Notes: generated by a model from the sequence alone, not told the origin. Numbered from the stretch's first letter, positions 9,264 to 18,699 are shown. The stretch is DNA of 64,000 nt from UBA961 sp049317525 (GCA_049317525.1 JBMOIC010000012.1:6685-70684); one strand, 5' to 3'. A program made the numbers and translations.

Positions 9264-9308
9264 TTATATCAGGTAATTACATTATTTTACCCTTCAGATT
9301 TTTTTTTC

Positions 9309-9339
9309 TTTGATTCTTAATCAGCATCTCTTATTTTTG
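9309..9339 (+). promoter_or_regulatory. Bacteroidota-type sigma-A promoter for tRNA-Gln
   Basis: TTTG at 9309-9312, a 19-base spacer, and TATTTTTG at 9332-9339 match the Bacteroidota -33/-7 consensus (TTTG, TAnnTTTG) exactly. Transcription would begin near 9346, leaving a leader of about 20 bases before the tRNA. Confidence 0.6.
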
Positions 9340-9366
9340 CAACTCTGTTTTATAAACAAACATTGT

Positions 9367-9438
<72 letters not shown>

Positions 9439-9451
9439 CTGATATATACTT

Positions 9452-9486
9452 GAAAGCCACAGCCGGCTTACGGTTTGTGGCTTTTC
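9452..9486 (+). terminator. Hairpin after tRNA-Gln, probable terminator
   Basis: GAAAGCCACA at 9452-9461 pairs with TGTGGCTTTT at 9476-9485, forming a ~9-bp stem with an ~14-base loop. The run of T at the 3' side is short (four), so termination may be partial and readthrough into prs is possible. Confidence 0.5.
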
Positions 9487-9577
9487 ACTAAGAATTAAAC
9501 GGTTATCATGTATTACTTTATTGTATTATTGGTAACCTTATATACTTTATAATTAATCAGTTCTTGGTGCATTCTGC

Positions 9578-10516
9578 ATGTCAGAGTTAATTATTGTTTC
9601 TGGTAGGTCAAATAGTCCCTTAGCCGAAAAAATAGCTCGTTCTTTAGGAGAAGAGTTATCTCCGGTAACAATTACAAACTTTAGTGATGGAGAAATTTGG
9701 GTTAAATACGAAGAAAACATTAGGGGTAAAGATGTTTTTATTGTTCAACCTACAAATCCTCCTGCAGAAAATTTTCTTGAACTATTAATCATGATTGATG
9801 CTGCACGCAGGGCATCTGCAAATAGAATAACAGCTGTTATTCCTTATTTTGCATATTCGCGTCAAGACAGAAAAGATCAGCCTAGAGTTTCTGTTACTGC
9901 TAAATTAGTTGCTAATTTGATAACCGAAGCAGGTGCAGACAGAATAATCACAATGGATTTGCACACACCGCAAATTCAAGGCTTTTTTGATATTCCTTTA
10001 GACCATTTATATGGTTCTACTGTATTAGTTAAAGCGCTTTTTGATATTAAGTCTGAGAACCTTGCAATAGCTTCTCCTGATGTTGGTGGCATAAAAACCG
10101 CTAGAACATATGCTAAGATTCTTGGTGCTGACTTAGTAGTGGTAGATAAGCGTAGGCCTTCTCATAATGTTGCCGAAGTGATGAATATAATCGGCGAAGT
10201 TGAAGGTAAGAATATCATTGTAATTGACGATTTGATTGATACAGGAACTACATTTGTGAAATGCTCTGAAGCATTAATTGCTGCTGGGGCAAAAAGTATC
10301 ACAGGTGTATGTACACATGCGGTATTTTCTGGTAGTGCCATAGAGAAAATTCATAATAGTCCTGCAATACAGCATGTGTATGTTACAGATACTTTCCCGA
10401 TGCATTGGGATAGCAATAAAATACATACGATTTCTGTAGCAGACTTATTCGCAGAAGCGATACGTAGAACGCATAATAATGCTTCGATCAGTTCGCTTTT
10501 TGAAATAATTAGATAA
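9578..10516 (+). CDS. prs: Ribose-phosphate pyrophosphokinase
   Basis: Makes phosphoribosyl pyrophosphate from ribose 5-phosphate and ATP for nucleotide, histidine and tryptophan synthesis. Visible family blocks are FSDGEIWVKYEENIRGKDVFIVQ, IPYFAYSRQDRKD (ATP/metal site), DLHTPQIQGFFDIPLDHLYG (metal-binding site) and the PRPP loop VIDDLIDTGTT. The 312-residue length is standard for class I enzymes. It follows tRNA-Gln and precedes rplY by 37 bases, a prs-rplY order common in bacteria; the usual third partner pth is missing. Confidence 0.96.
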   Translation: MSELIIVSGRSNSPLAEKIARSLGEELSPVTITNFSDGEIWVKYEENIRGKDVFIVQPTNPPAENFLELLIMIDAARRASANRITAVIPYFAYSRQDRKDQPRVSVTAKLVANLITEAGADRIITMDLHTPQIQGFFDIPLDHLYGSTVLVKALFDIKSENLAIASPDVGGIKTARTYAKILGADLVVVDKRRPSHNVAEVMNIIGEVEGKNIIVIDDLIDTGTTFVKCSEALIAAGAKSITGVCTHAVFSGSAIEKIHNSPAIQHVYVTDTFPMHWDSNKIHTISVADLFAEAIRRTHNNASISSLFEIIR

Positions 10517-10553
10517 ATATACTATTCAATAAGAATTTCATTGGAGAATCACA

Positions 10554-11123
10554 ATGAGTGAAGTTGTTCTTAAAGCTCAGCGCCGTGATATTGGTAAAAA
10601 AGCCTCTAAAGCTGTAAGGAATTCAGGCTTAGTTACTGGAATATATTATAGCCATGGCGAAGAGCCTATTGCTATTTCTGTTCATCCGCTAAATATGCGT
10701 CCTATTGTGTATACAGCAAATGCAAAAATTATAAACTTAGATGTAGAAGGTTCTAATTCTACTATTAAATGCATGTTGAAAGATATATCTTTCGATCCTG
10801 TTACTGATGTAATTGTTCATTTTGATTTATTTGGTGTGCAAGAAGACAAGCCAATTAATATTCTTGTTCCAGTTGCCTTTAAAGGACAAAGCGTTGGTAT
10901 AAAAGAAGGTGGTATTTTGGAACATATTATCCATAAACTACCAGTGGCTTGCTTACCTAAGGATCTTCCCGAAAAATTAGAGATTGATATTACAGATTTA
11001 AGAATTGGCCATGCAATTCATGTTCGTGATATTAATTTCCCTGGTTTAACCATCAAAACTAATGGTGATGCTACTATTGTAGCTATTGCTGCCCCCCGAA
11101 AAAAGGATGAAGTAAAGAGTTAA
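10554..11123 (+). CDS. rplY: 50S ribosomal protein L25 (general stress protein Ctc type)
   Basis: Binds 5S rRNA in the large ribosomal subunit. Residues 1-90 are the L25 domain (VLKAQRRDIGKKASKAVRNSG at the start, HFDLFGV at its end) and 91-189 are the beta-rich TL5/Ctc C-terminal domain (VPVAFKGQSVGIKEGGILEH). A GGAG Shine-Dalgarno lies seven bases before the ATG, clearer than for most genes here. It is co-directional with prs and ends at a strong terminator. Confidence 0.95.
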   Translation: MSEVVLKAQRRDIGKKASKAVRNSGLVTGIYYSHGEEPIAISVHPLNMRPIVYTANAKIINLDVEGSNSTIKCMLKDISFDPVTDVIVHFDLFGVQEDKPINILVPVAFKGQSVGIKEGGILEHIIHKLPVACLPKDLPEKLEIDITDLRIGHAIHVRDINFPGLTIKTNGDATIVAIAAPRKKDEVKS

Positions 11124-11140
11124 TCCTTACTTGCTTATGT

Positions 11141-11176
11141 AAAAGGCTGTATTTTTTTAGAAATACAGCCTTTTTT
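11141..11176. terminator. Bidirectional terminator between rplY and the NTF2-like gene
   Basis: AAAGGCTGTATTT at 11142-11154 pairs perfectly with AAATACAGCCTTT at 11161-11173 (13 bp), flanked by A runs on one side and T runs on the other, so it can stop transcription from both convergent genes. Confidence 0.85.
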
Positions 11177-11541
11177 TATTCGTCTCTCATAAACCATGCT
11201 TTATCAATTAATCCATGTTGATTCACATGATAGATAGCAGTAGCATGAATAGTTTTTCCTTTTACCTGCCCATTAACTAACTCTTCATCAATTGCGAATT
11301 CCCCACAAGCAATTCTCTTTACTATAATGCACAGTAAATCAGGACATCTATTAAACATAGATCCATAAATAGCTCGCATTTCTACTTTACCCTTACAAAA
11401 TACTTCGCCACTGTGCTGATAAGTAAGTTCAATATCATCAGAATAGCAATCTAAAAATGCATCTATATCCTTATCATTATATGCATCTACTTGCCTTTGT
11501 GCAGCATATTCTGCTAATGATTCATTATTCTTATTTTGCAT
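11176..11541 (-). CDS. SnoaL/NTF2-like family protein
   Basis: A 121-residue single-domain protein of the NTF2-like (SnoaL) cone-shaped fold, a scaffold used for small-molecule isomerases and binding proteins. The typical opening is visible: an N-terminal helix, then VDAYNDKDIDAFLDCYSDDIEL, and later the strands IHATAIYHVNQHGLIDKAWFMRD. Such proteins are often annotated as steroid delta-isomerase-like, but the substrate cannot be told from sequence. It stands alone, convergent with rplY over a shared terminator and divergent from the histidine kinase gene. Confidence 0.85.
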   Translation of the reverse strand: MQNKNNESLAEYAAQRQVDAYNDKDIDAFLDCYSDDIELTYQHSGEVFCKGKVEMRAIYGSMFNRCPDLLCIIVKRIACGEFAIDEELVNGQVKGKTIHATAIYHVNQHGLIDKAWFMRDE

Positions 11542-11667
11542 ATATGAGTATCTGATAATAATAATTCAATAAATGTTAATGGACGTTAAATCTTCTGCAA
11601 ATCTACATTGATTTATGTAAATTGTTATCGCTAATCAAAATTAGGGTAAAACAAATTTATATTCTGA

Positions 11668-13065
11668 ATGCACAAGTATCATATTTCTTATTTAATTATC
11701 ATTATGACTATTGCAATGATTTCACTCATTGCAGTTCAAATGTATTGGATCAACTCTGCTTTAAGCATAAAAAATGATGAATTAATAAGAACTGCATCTA
11801 TAGCTTTACAATCTTTTGCATTAAAACTAGAAAAGCTAGAAGCATTACAAGCAATTAAAAGCTCAAAAGAATCACAAATAAATAATACAGATTCTGTGTT
11901 TCAGAGTTCAACAAGCAATCCGAGATATACCACCAATAATCAGAAAATCAATAAAGAATCTAAAATTTTAGCCTCTAATGATATTGCAGAATCATATCTG
12001 ATTGCTTTAAAATCCGAAGGAATAAAACAAAGAATATCTTACTATAATATTCATGAAATTATACAATTAGAGTTCTCCAAATTAGGAATATTAACTCCAT
12101 TTTATGTGGGTATCATTGACACGAAGAACAGTAATCTTGTATATGTAGAGCACAGTATATATAGTGATAGATTGATACAAAGTATGCTATATGTTCAATT
12201 ATTTCCTCATGATATATTAGCATCTAATTATAGATTGTCAGTTATATTCCCTGAGATACAAGCATATATACTAGATTCTCTAAGTATTTTTTTACTGGGA
12301 TCGGCTTCATGTATTTTGTTAATTATGGGTATCTTCTCAATAAGTATCTCTTCATTATTGAAACAAAAAAAGCTTTCAAAAATGAAAACAGATTTTATTG
12401 ATAATATGACACATGAATTTCAAACTCCCTTAGCAACTATATCTTTAGCTAGTGAAGCTCTTAGAGATCAAGAGATTTTAGAATCGGAGTTAACCAGGAA
12501 TAGATTTCTAGATGCTATACATAAAGAAAACAGCAGGTTAAGTAAGCATGTGGACCTTATTTTACAGATAGCCACACTTGAAGACAAGTCAATTCCATTA
12601 ATATTAGAATCAGTTAATATTCATGAAATACTTGAACTAGCTATCGACAAACAATTGATCAATATCCGAAATAAAGGTGGCAAGATCAATGCTATTTTTT
12701 TAGCTAATCATCCAACTATTCAAGGCGATTCACATCATTTATTTAATGTATTTACAAATTTACTTGATAATGCCTGTAAATTCTCAAAGGATTTTCCAGA
12801 TATAACTATCAAAACAGAGAATACAAAACTTGACATATTGATTCAAATTATCGATAAGGGCATTGGGATTAAAAAAGAAGATCATAAAAAAATATTTGAC
12901 AGGTTCTACAGGATAAATACCAGCAATCGACATGATGTAAAAGGATTTGGATTAGGGCTTAGTTATGTACATTCGATAGTTATCATGCATAAGGGCTCGG
13001 TTTCTATTCAAAGCCATGCAAAAAACGGAAGTACATTTAGTGTGAAATTACCATTAGAACAATAA
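11668..13065 (+). CDS. Two-component sensor histidine kinase (RprX-like)
   Basis: Membrane sensor that autophosphorylates and passes phosphate to the response regulator encoded 29 bases downstream. Transmembrane helices lie at about 6-27 and 204-226, enclosing a ~175-residue periplasmic sensor region of unknown ligand. The dimerisation/phosphoacceptor helix has MTHEFQTPL with the phospho-His at 249. The ATPase domain shows the N box (NLLDNACKFS), G1 (IIDKGIGI), F box (IFDRFYRI) and G2 (GFGLGLSYV). The arrangement resembles Bacteroides RprX/RprY, hence the comparison. It starts at ATG 11668 with no clear Shine-Dalgarno. Confidence 0.92.
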   Translation: MHKYHISYLIIIMTIAMISLIAVQMYWINSALSIKNDELIRTASIALQSFALKLEKLEALQAIKSSKESQINNTDSVFQSSTSNPRYTTNNQKINKESKILASNDIAESYLIALKSEGIKQRISYYNIHEIIQLEFSKLGILTPFYVGIIDTKNSNLVYVEHSIYSDRLIQSMLYVQLFPHDILASNYRLSVIFPEIQAYILDSLSIFLLGSASCILLIMGIFSISISSLLKQKKLSKMKTDFIDNMTHEFQTPLATISLASEALRDQEILESELTRNRFLDAIHKENSRLSKHVDLILQIATLEDKSIPLILESVNIHEILELAIDKQLINIRNKGGKINAIFLANHPTIQGDSHHLFNVFTNLLDNACKFSKDFPDITIKTENTKLDILIQIIDKGIGIKKEDHKKIFDRFYRINTSNRHDVKGFGLGLSYVHSIVIMHKGSVSIQSHAKNGSTFSVKLPLEQ

Positions 13066-13094
13066 AAAGTTTTTACTATAATTAATTTTAATAT

Positions 13095-13826
13095 ATGGAC
13101 AGATCTATACTGTTGGTAGAGGATGATCCAAGCTTGGGTATGATTCTTAAAGAGTATCTTACAATCAAAGGATATAATGTAGAATTAGCAATAGATGGAG
13201 AAAGTGGTTTAAATGCATTTCTAAAAAGCAGACCTCACCTTTGCATCATAGATATAATGATGCCTAAAAAAGATGGTTTTGAACTTGCTAAAGAAATAAA
13301 AATAGTAGATAATATTGTCCCAATTATATTTTTATCCGCTAAATCAGGAATTCATGATAAAATTAAGGGTCTTTCTATTGGTGCGGATGACTATGTTATA
13401 AAGCCATTTATTGCCGAAGAACTACTATTAAGAATAGAAGCAATATTAAGAAGAACTGGAATAACAGATGCTACATTTAATGAATCATCTACATTAAACT
13501 CAAACAAGGATATAAATAAAAATAAGTTTTTAATAGGCGAGTATATCTTTGATTATAATTTACGCATACTTCAGTTTAACACTTCATTACAAGCACTTAC
13601 AAGCAAAGAATGTGAGTTATTACGACTATTATGTATGAATCAGAATATCTTAGTGACCAGAGAAAAAGCCTTATTGATGATATGGGGTGATAATAATTAT
13701 TTCAATGGAAGAAGTATGGACGTATTTATAACAAAACTGCGTAAACATCTAAAATCAGATCCTTCCTTAGAAATAGTTAATGTTCATGGTTCGGGATATA
13801 AATTAATGATACATCGATATGAATAA
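13095..13826 (+). CDS. OmpR/PhoB-family response regulator (RprY-like)
   Basis: DNA-binding partner of the kinase directly upstream. The receiver domain (about 1-120) holds the acidic pocket EDD (9-11), the phospho-Asp 53 in CIIDIMMPKKDG and Lys103 in DDYVIKPF. The C-terminal winged-helix domain (about 140-240) shows LTSKECELLRLLCMN and the recognition region GRSMDVFITKLRKHL. At 243 residues it is normal for the family. A ~25-residue Asn/Lys-rich linker separates the two domains. Its targets are unknown; the neighbouring genes (pckA, zinc exporter) are separately spaced. Confidence 0.94.
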   Translation: MDRSILLVEDDPSLGMILKEYLTIKGYNVELAIDGESGLNAFLKSRPHLCIIDIMMPKKDGFELAKEIKIVDNIVPIIFLSAKSGIHDKIKGLSIGADDYVIKPFIAEELLLRIEAILRRTGITDATFNESSTLNSNKDINKNKFLIGEYIFDYNLRILQFNTSLQALTSKECELLRLLCMNQNILVTREKALLMIWGDNNYFNGRSMDVFITKLRKHLKSDPSLEIVNVHGSGYKLMIHRYE

Positions 13827-13876
13827 ATTAATTCATGATTTTAACTCTATATAGCTCCATATTTGACATTTTACCG

Positions 13877-13884
13877 TAATTTTG
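13877..13884 (+). promoter_or_regulatory. Possible -7 element of the pckA promoter
   Basis: TAATTTTG fits TAnnTTTG and lies 60 bases before the pckA ATG. No TTTG occurs at the expected -33 spacing, so this rests on a single motif in AT-rich DNA. Confidence 0.3.
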
Positions 13885-13943
13885 CATTATTAATCTATCA
13901 TCACAACAAATGATACATTTATAATGAAACCAAATCTTTATTC

Positions 13944-15515
13944 ATGTCAAAAAGTGTAGTTATGAAGTCATCTGAAGATATCCTGCTATCCCTTCACAAT
14001 CAGGGCATTCCGCATTTAAATGAGGTTTTTTATAATCTTTCAACAGCAGAACTTTATGAGCACGCCATATCAAATGGCGAAGCAGAACTAAGTGAACATG
14101 GATCGCTGATTGCAATTACAGCTCCACATACAGGCAGAAGCGCTAATGATAAATTTATCGTAGACGAGCCTTCAAGTTCTGGAAATGTTTGGTGGGGCAA
14201 AGTAAACAAACCATTTCCACAAGATAAATTTAATAGTCTTAAAGCAAGGATATCAGCCTATTTACAAGGTTCTGATGTATATGTATTAGATTGTATTGCA
14301 GGTGCAGATGAGCAATTCAGTTTGCCTGTTAGAGTCATTAATCAACAAGCTTGGCATAATCTATTTGCCAAGAATATGTTTATAGATGCTACCGAACAAC
14401 AACTTGAAAATTTCCATCCTGAATTTACAATTATTCATGCCCCAGATTTCAAAGCTAGCCCAGAATTAGATGGTACTCGTTCAGAAACATTCATTCTAAT
14501 GGATTTTTCTCAAAAGTTAGTGCTTATAGGTGGTACTCATTATGCAGGTGAGATTAAAAAATCGATCTTTACTGCCCTAAATTATTTGATGCCACTTCAG
14601 GGCATTATGAGTATGCATTGCTCTGCTAATATTGGTTTAGAAGGCGACACCTCATTATTTTTTGGTTTATCTGGAACAGGAAAAACCACATTATCTACAG
14701 ATCCCGAAAGAGCGCTTATTGGTGATGATGAACACGGTTGGTCAGAAGCAGGGACCTTTAATTATGAAGGTGGCTGTTATGCCAAAGTGATCAATTTATC
14801 TGCAGAAGCAGAACCCATCATTTATGATATGACACGTAGATTTGGAACTATTTTAGAAAATGTTCCAGTAGATCCAATTTCTAGAGCTATCGATTTATTC
14901 GACGATTCAATTACAGAAAACACACGTGCTTCCTATCCACGTAAGTTTATCAGTAATATAGTTGCAGATAATCGTGGTGGACATCCTAAAAATATTTTCT
15001 TCTTAACATGCGATGCTTTTGGCGTGATGCCTCCAATTTCTAAGTTAACGCCAGAACAAACTATTTATCATTTCTTATCCGGATACACAGCTAAAGTAGC
15101 AGGAACTGAAAGAGGTGTAAAAGAACCTTCTGCAACATTTAGTACTTGTTTTGGTGCTCCTTTTATGGTTCATCATCCAAAAGTATATGCCAATTTATTA
15201 AAAGATAAAATCAATGAGAATGGCACACAAGTATGGTTAGTTAATACAGGTTGGAGTGGTGGCGAATATGGTGTAGGTAAAAGAATGAAAATATCGTATA
15301 CCAGAGCATTATTACGTGCTGCATTAAACGGTTCGCTAAATGATGTTGAATTCATTACAGAAGAATTCTTCGGATTACATATTCCTACTCAATGCCCAGA
15401 TGTACCATCAGAAATTTTAAATCCAAGAAATACTTGGTCTGACGCATCAGCTTATGATACAAAAGCTACACATTTAGTAGAATTATTTGCAAATAATTAC
15501 AAACAGTTTGAATAG
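13944..15515 (+). CDS. pckA: Phosphoenolpyruvate carboxykinase (ATP)
   Basis: Interconverts oxaloacetate plus ATP with phosphoenolpyruvate, CO2 and ADP, the gluconeogenic entry point. Kinase-1a/Walker A GLSGTGKT is at 241-248 and the kinase-2 motif DDEHGW at 261-266. TAPHTGRSANDKFIVDEP near 59 carries the substrate-binding Arg, and GGTHYAGEIKKSIF at 196-209 the metal/OAA site with Lys and His. The 523-residue length is standard for the ATP-dependent class. An alternative start is Met7. It is monocistronic, with a strong terminator after it. Confidence 0.96.
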   Translation: MSKSVVMKSSEDILLSLHNQGIPHLNEVFYNLSTAELYEHAISNGEAELSEHGSLIAITAPHTGRSANDKFIVDEPSSSGNVWWGKVNKPFPQDKFNSLKARISAYLQGSDVYVLDCIAGADEQFSLPVRVINQQAWHNLFAKNMFIDATEQQLENFHPEFTIIHAPDFKASPELDGTRSETFILMDFSQKLVLIGGTHYAGEIKKSIFTALNYLMPLQGIMSMHCSANIGLEGDTSLFFGLSGTGKTTLSTDPERALIGDDEHGWSEAGTFNYEGGCYAKVINLSAEAEPIIYDMTRRFGTILENVPVDPISRAIDLFDDSITENTRASYPRKFISNIVADNRGGHPKNIFFLTCDAFGVMPPISKLTPEQTIYHFLSGYTAKVAGTERGVKEPSATFSTCFGAPFMVHHPKVYANLLKDKINENGTQVWLVNTGWSGGEYGVGKRMKISYTRALLRAALNGSLNDVEFITEEFFGLHIPTQCPDVPSEILNPRNTWSDASAYDTKATHLVELFANNYKQFE

Positions 15516-15531
15516 TAAAATACTATATACT

Positions 15532-15568
15532 AAAACCTCTGTAGAGTAATCAACAGAGGTTTTTTTTT
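15532..15568 (+). terminator. Rho-independent terminator of pckA
   Basis: AACCTCTG at 15534-15541 pairs with CAGAGGTT at 15554-15561 and is followed by an unbroken run of T. It lies 17 bases after the pckA stop. Confidence 0.85.
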
Positions 15569-15631
15569 GCATACACTTCAAAAAGCCATTTTTAAAAACA
15601 GTATTTTGCATAATACACATAATAGATACTC

Positions 15632-16558
15632 ATGCACATACATTCGAACCATACTCATCATTCGCATACAGCAAAAGATAGCCGTGCCTTATTGATTGCA
15701 TTATCTATGACATTTGGGATATTTTTGACCCAAATTATCGGTAGTTATCTATCTCATAGCCTTGCATTGCTTTCTGATGCAGGGCATATGTTTACAGATA
15801 TTGGTGCATTAATAATTGCCTATGCAGCTCTTAAATTTTTTAATGCTGGTAAAAAGGGAAAAAACCTTTTAAATACCTTTACTTTTGGATTTAAAAGAAT
15901 CGAAGTTGTTGCAGCATTAATAAATGGGGTAATTCTTTTTGCGATGTGTGGTTTTTTGGTATACGAATCAATTCTTAGATTATTCGAAACTCATGATGTT
16001 CATACTCAACCTATGCTTATAACATCTGTAATCGGATTAATTGCAAATATGATAAGTGCATATATGCTCCATGATTCTCATCATTTAAGCACTAAAAGCG
16101 CATATTTACATGTAATTACAGACTTATTATCTTCTGTTGCTGTAATTATTGGAGGTATTTTGATGTATTATACCGGATTTTTATGGATAGATACTATTTT
16201 GTCAGCAGGAATCTCCGTTTTTATTATTCGAAGTGCTATACGCTTAATGAAAAATGCTGGAATTGTGTTAATGGATACAGCCCCAGAAGGTATAAGTGTG
16301 ATTGATATTGAGCAAACACTTAAGAGTATATTAGGGATTGAAGGAGTGCACGATATTCATATTTGGGAAATTAGCCCTGGGAATATTTCAGTAAGCGCAC
16401 ATATTACAACAAGTTTGTCAGAAACAAAACCTTTACTCGAATCAGCACAATCAATATTAAAAAATAAATTCAATTGCGAACATATTACACTTCAAATTGA
16501 AGACAGATCATTTTCAGAGCATAATGGTTGCGATCATTGCTCGATGCATCAAGACTAA
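15632..16558 (+). CDS. Cation diffusion facilitator family transporter (CzcD/ZitB-like)
   Basis: Inner-membrane metal/proton antiporter that exports Zn2+ and related divalent ions. The His-rich N-terminus (six His in the first 12 residues) is typical of zinc CDF proteins. The second helix carries SDAGHMFTD with the HxxxD metal site (His52, Asp56), and the fifth helix repeats HxxxD in HVITDLL. Six membrane segments are followed by a ~90-residue cytoplasmic domain (GVHDIHIWEISPG) and a second His/Cys-rich tail ending CDHCSMHQD. Length 308 matches CzcD. ccmB follows ten bases later, suggesting co-transcription although the functions are not obviously linked. Confidence 0.93.
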   Translation: MHIHSNHTHHSHTAKDSRALLIALSMTFGIFLTQIIGSYLSHSLALLSDAGHMFTDIGALIIAYAALKFFNAGKKGKNLLNTFTFGFKRIEVVAALINGVILFAMCGFLVYESILRLFETHDVHTQPMLITSVIGLIANMISAYMLHDSHHLSTKSAYLHVITDLLSSVAVIIGGILMYYTGFLWIDTILSAGISVFIIRSAIRLMKNAGIVLMDTAPEGISVIDIEQTLKSILGIEGVHDIHIWEISPGNISVSAHITTSLSETKPLLESAQSILKNKFNCEHITLQIEDRSFSEHNGCDHCSMHQD

Positions 16559-16568
16559 ATAGATAATA

Positions 16569-17243
16569 ATGAGATATTTTCTTTCTAAAATATATGCAGT
16601 ATTATATAAAGAAATATATAGCGAGCTTAGATCCCGCTATGCATTTTCGTCTATGATATTATTTATTGTTATTACGATTTCTACTATTTCTTTTACAATG
16701 GCTGGAGATACAATTTCTAATGAATTAGCTTCTGCATTATTATGGATAGTTATTTTCTTTGGCGCTATGACTGGATTATCAAGAACTTTTGTAGCCGAAG
16801 AAGAGCGCGGAACATCACTTCTCCTCAAATTATCATCTAAACCAATACATGTATATATAGGGAAATTACTTTATACTTTCATTTTTGGCTTATTACTTAA
16901 TAGTTTGGCCGTAATACTATTCCAAATATTTCTTAGTGGCATAATTGTAAAAAACCAGTTATTGTTTTGGACAATGATTTTGATTTCCAGTTTAGGAATT
17001 TCTGCATGCATAACAGCAATTGCAGCTATCATTTCAAAAGCACATTCAAAAGGGTCCTTATTTCCAGTATTATCATTTCCATTATTGCTCCCTTTAACAC
17101 TTTTGGGATGCGAAACAATTAGCATGGCATTATATGGAGCCAGATTCGAAGATGCATTTTCAAATATTATTGTATTAATTTCTTATAGCATAGTAATGAT
17201 AACTGTATCTATTATGGTTTTTGAATTTATTTGGAATGACTAA
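16569..17243 (+). CDS. ccmB: Heme exporter/cytochrome c biogenesis permease CcmB
   Basis: Membrane component of the CcmAB transporter of system I cytochrome c maturation. It has six hydrophobic segments and the family features KEIYSELRSRYAFSSM at the N-terminus, SRTFVAEEERGTSLLL after the second helix and SFPLLLPLTLLG in the fifth. At 224 residues it has the normal length. The partners ccmA and ccmC are not adjacent in this window. It ends 23 bases before the convergent ClpB-half gene, with no hairpin between them. Confidence 0.88.
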   Translation: MRYFLSKIYAVLYKEIYSELRSRYAFSSMILFIVITISTISFTMAGDTISNELASALLWIVIFFGAMTGLSRTFVAEEERGTSLLLKLSSKPIHVYIGKLLYTFIFGLLLNSLAVILFQIFLSGIIVKNQLLFWTMILISSLGISACITAIAAIISKAHSKGSLFPVLSFPLLLPLTLLGCETISMALYGARFEDAFSNIIVLISYSIVMITVSIMVFEFIWND

Positions 17244-17266
17244 TCAATATAATATTCTTTATATCA

Positions 17267-18595
17267 TTAAGCTTTAGTAAAAGTCATATTTCCTAAGTCA
17301 TTTGCATCTAATATAATAGAATCTCCTATAGAAAAATCACCAGCCAGCACGTGTATAGACAAAGGATTTGTTATATACTTTTGAAGTGCTCTTTTTAATG
17401 GTCTTGCGCCAAATTGAACATCATATCCCACTCTTACCAAGGCATCTATAGCAGCATCTGTTATAGTAAGAGTAATATCTTTTTGTTTAAGCTGATCTTG
17501 AAGCTTATTGGTTTGCAGCACAGCAATTTCCTTAACTTCATTTCTGGTTAAAGGCTTAAACAGAATAATCTCATCAATTCTATTTAAAAATTCTGGACGC
17601 ATTGTCTTTTTAAGGAGTTCAATGATACCAACTCTTGCATTCATCAACATTTCATCTCGATTATCCTCATTTATATCTATTAACTGCTTTTGAAGAATAT
17701 CAGAGCCAAGATTAGAAGTCATAATGATAATTGTGTTTTTGAAATTTACTAATCTTCCTTTACTGTCAGTTAAATGTCCATCGTCTAAAACTTGTAGTAA
17801 TATATTAAAAACATCGGGATGAGCTTTTTCTATTTCATCAAGCAAGATAACTGAATATGGTTTTTGTCTAACAGCCTCTGTTAGCTGTCCACCTTCATCA
17901 TAACCAACATAGCCTGGAGGAGCTCCAATTAATCTAGAGACAGCAAATTTCTCCATATATTCACTCATGTCTATTCTTATCAAAGAATTATCATCATCAA
18001 ATAAAAATTCGGCTAAAGCTCTGGCCATTTCTGTTTTACCAATACCGGTAGTTCCCAAAAAAATAAAAGATCCAATTGGTCGATTTTGATCTTGCAAGCC
18101 GGCTCTTGATCTTCTAATCGCATTACTTATTGCATGAATTGCTTCATGTTGACTTATCACTCTTTTATGAAGCCTATCTTCCATTGTTAAAAGCTTGGTT
18201 CTTTCAGTTTCCAACATTCTTTGCACTGGAATACCTGTCCACTTACCTACTATTTCTGCAATGTCAACAGCATCTACCTCTTCTTTCAACATTTTACCAT
18301 GTTCTTGCAAGGCTTTTAGATGATTATTTTCATCTTCAAGTTGTTTTTCTAACTGAAGAATTGTACCATAACGTAATTCTGCAACTTTTGCTAAATCACC
18401 TTTTCTTTCTAATTCACTTGCATTATTTCTCGATTTTTCAATATCAGCTTTTAAAGATCTGATACGAGATATACTTTCTTTTTCGCCTTTCCATCTTTGT
18501 TGTAATGTAGATTTTTTTTCTTTTAAATCGGCTAATTCTTTTTCAATTTCACTTAACCTTTTCTTTGTTGGATTACTATACATGTCTGTACTCAT
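17267..18595 (-). CDS. Free-standing C-terminal half of ClpB (partial M domain plus NBD2)
   Basis: Matches the second half of the AAA+ disaggregase ClpB only. Residues 8-115 are the coiled-coil middle domain from about its first helix (SEIEKELADLKEKKSTLQQR); 130-442 are NBD2 and the small C-terminal domain. NBD2 looks intact: Walker A GTTGIGKT with Lys187, pore loop GAPPGYVGYDEGG, Walker B VILLDEIEKAHPD, sensor 1 TSNLGS, arginine-finger region RPEFLNRID and sensor 2 GARPLKR. The N-domain and NBD1 (about 425 residues of a ~860-residue protein) are missing. An in-frame TGA lies two codons before the ATG, and plsY starts divergently 143 bases away, so no remnant of the first half fits here. It may be a functional half-protein, a split partner or a degenerate paralogue. 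Confidence 0.88.
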   Translation of the reverse strand: MSTDMYSNPTKKRLSEIEKELADLKEKKSTLQQRWKGEKESISRIRSLKADIEKSRNNASELERKGDLAKVAELRYGTILQLEKQLEDENNHLKALQEHGKMLKEEVDAVDIAEIVGKWTGIPVQRMLETERTKLLTMEDRLHKRVISQHEAIHAISNAIRRSRAGLQDQNRPIGSFIFLGTTGIGKTEMARALAEFLFDDDNSLIRIDMSEYMEKFAVSRLIGAPPGYVGYDEGGQLTEAVRQKPYSVILLDEIEKAHPDVFNILLQVLDDGHLTDSKGRLVNFKNTIIIMTSNLGSDILQKQLIDINEDNRDEMLMNARVGIIELLKKTMRPEFLNRIDEIILFKPLTRNEVKEIAVLQTNKLQDQLKQKDITLTITDAAIDALVRVGYDVQFGARPLKRALQKYITNPLSIHVLAGDFSIGDSIILDANDLGNMTFTKA

Positions 18596-18691
18596 TGTTC
18601 AACTCCATAAGCCTTATATATCAATTATTATATTCATATTGTTTCGATACCTGAATCGCATTCTTAAGACGTTTATCCTACCTTTTTTGTC

Positions 18692-18699
18692 TATATTTG
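18692..18699 (+). promoter_or_regulatory. Possible -7 element of the plsY-gpsA promoter
   Basis: TATATTTG matches TAnnTTTG exactly, 39 bases before the plsY ATG and within the divergent region shared with the clpB-half gene. The expected -33 TTTG is only loosely present (TTTA at a 16-base spacing). Confidence 0.4.
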
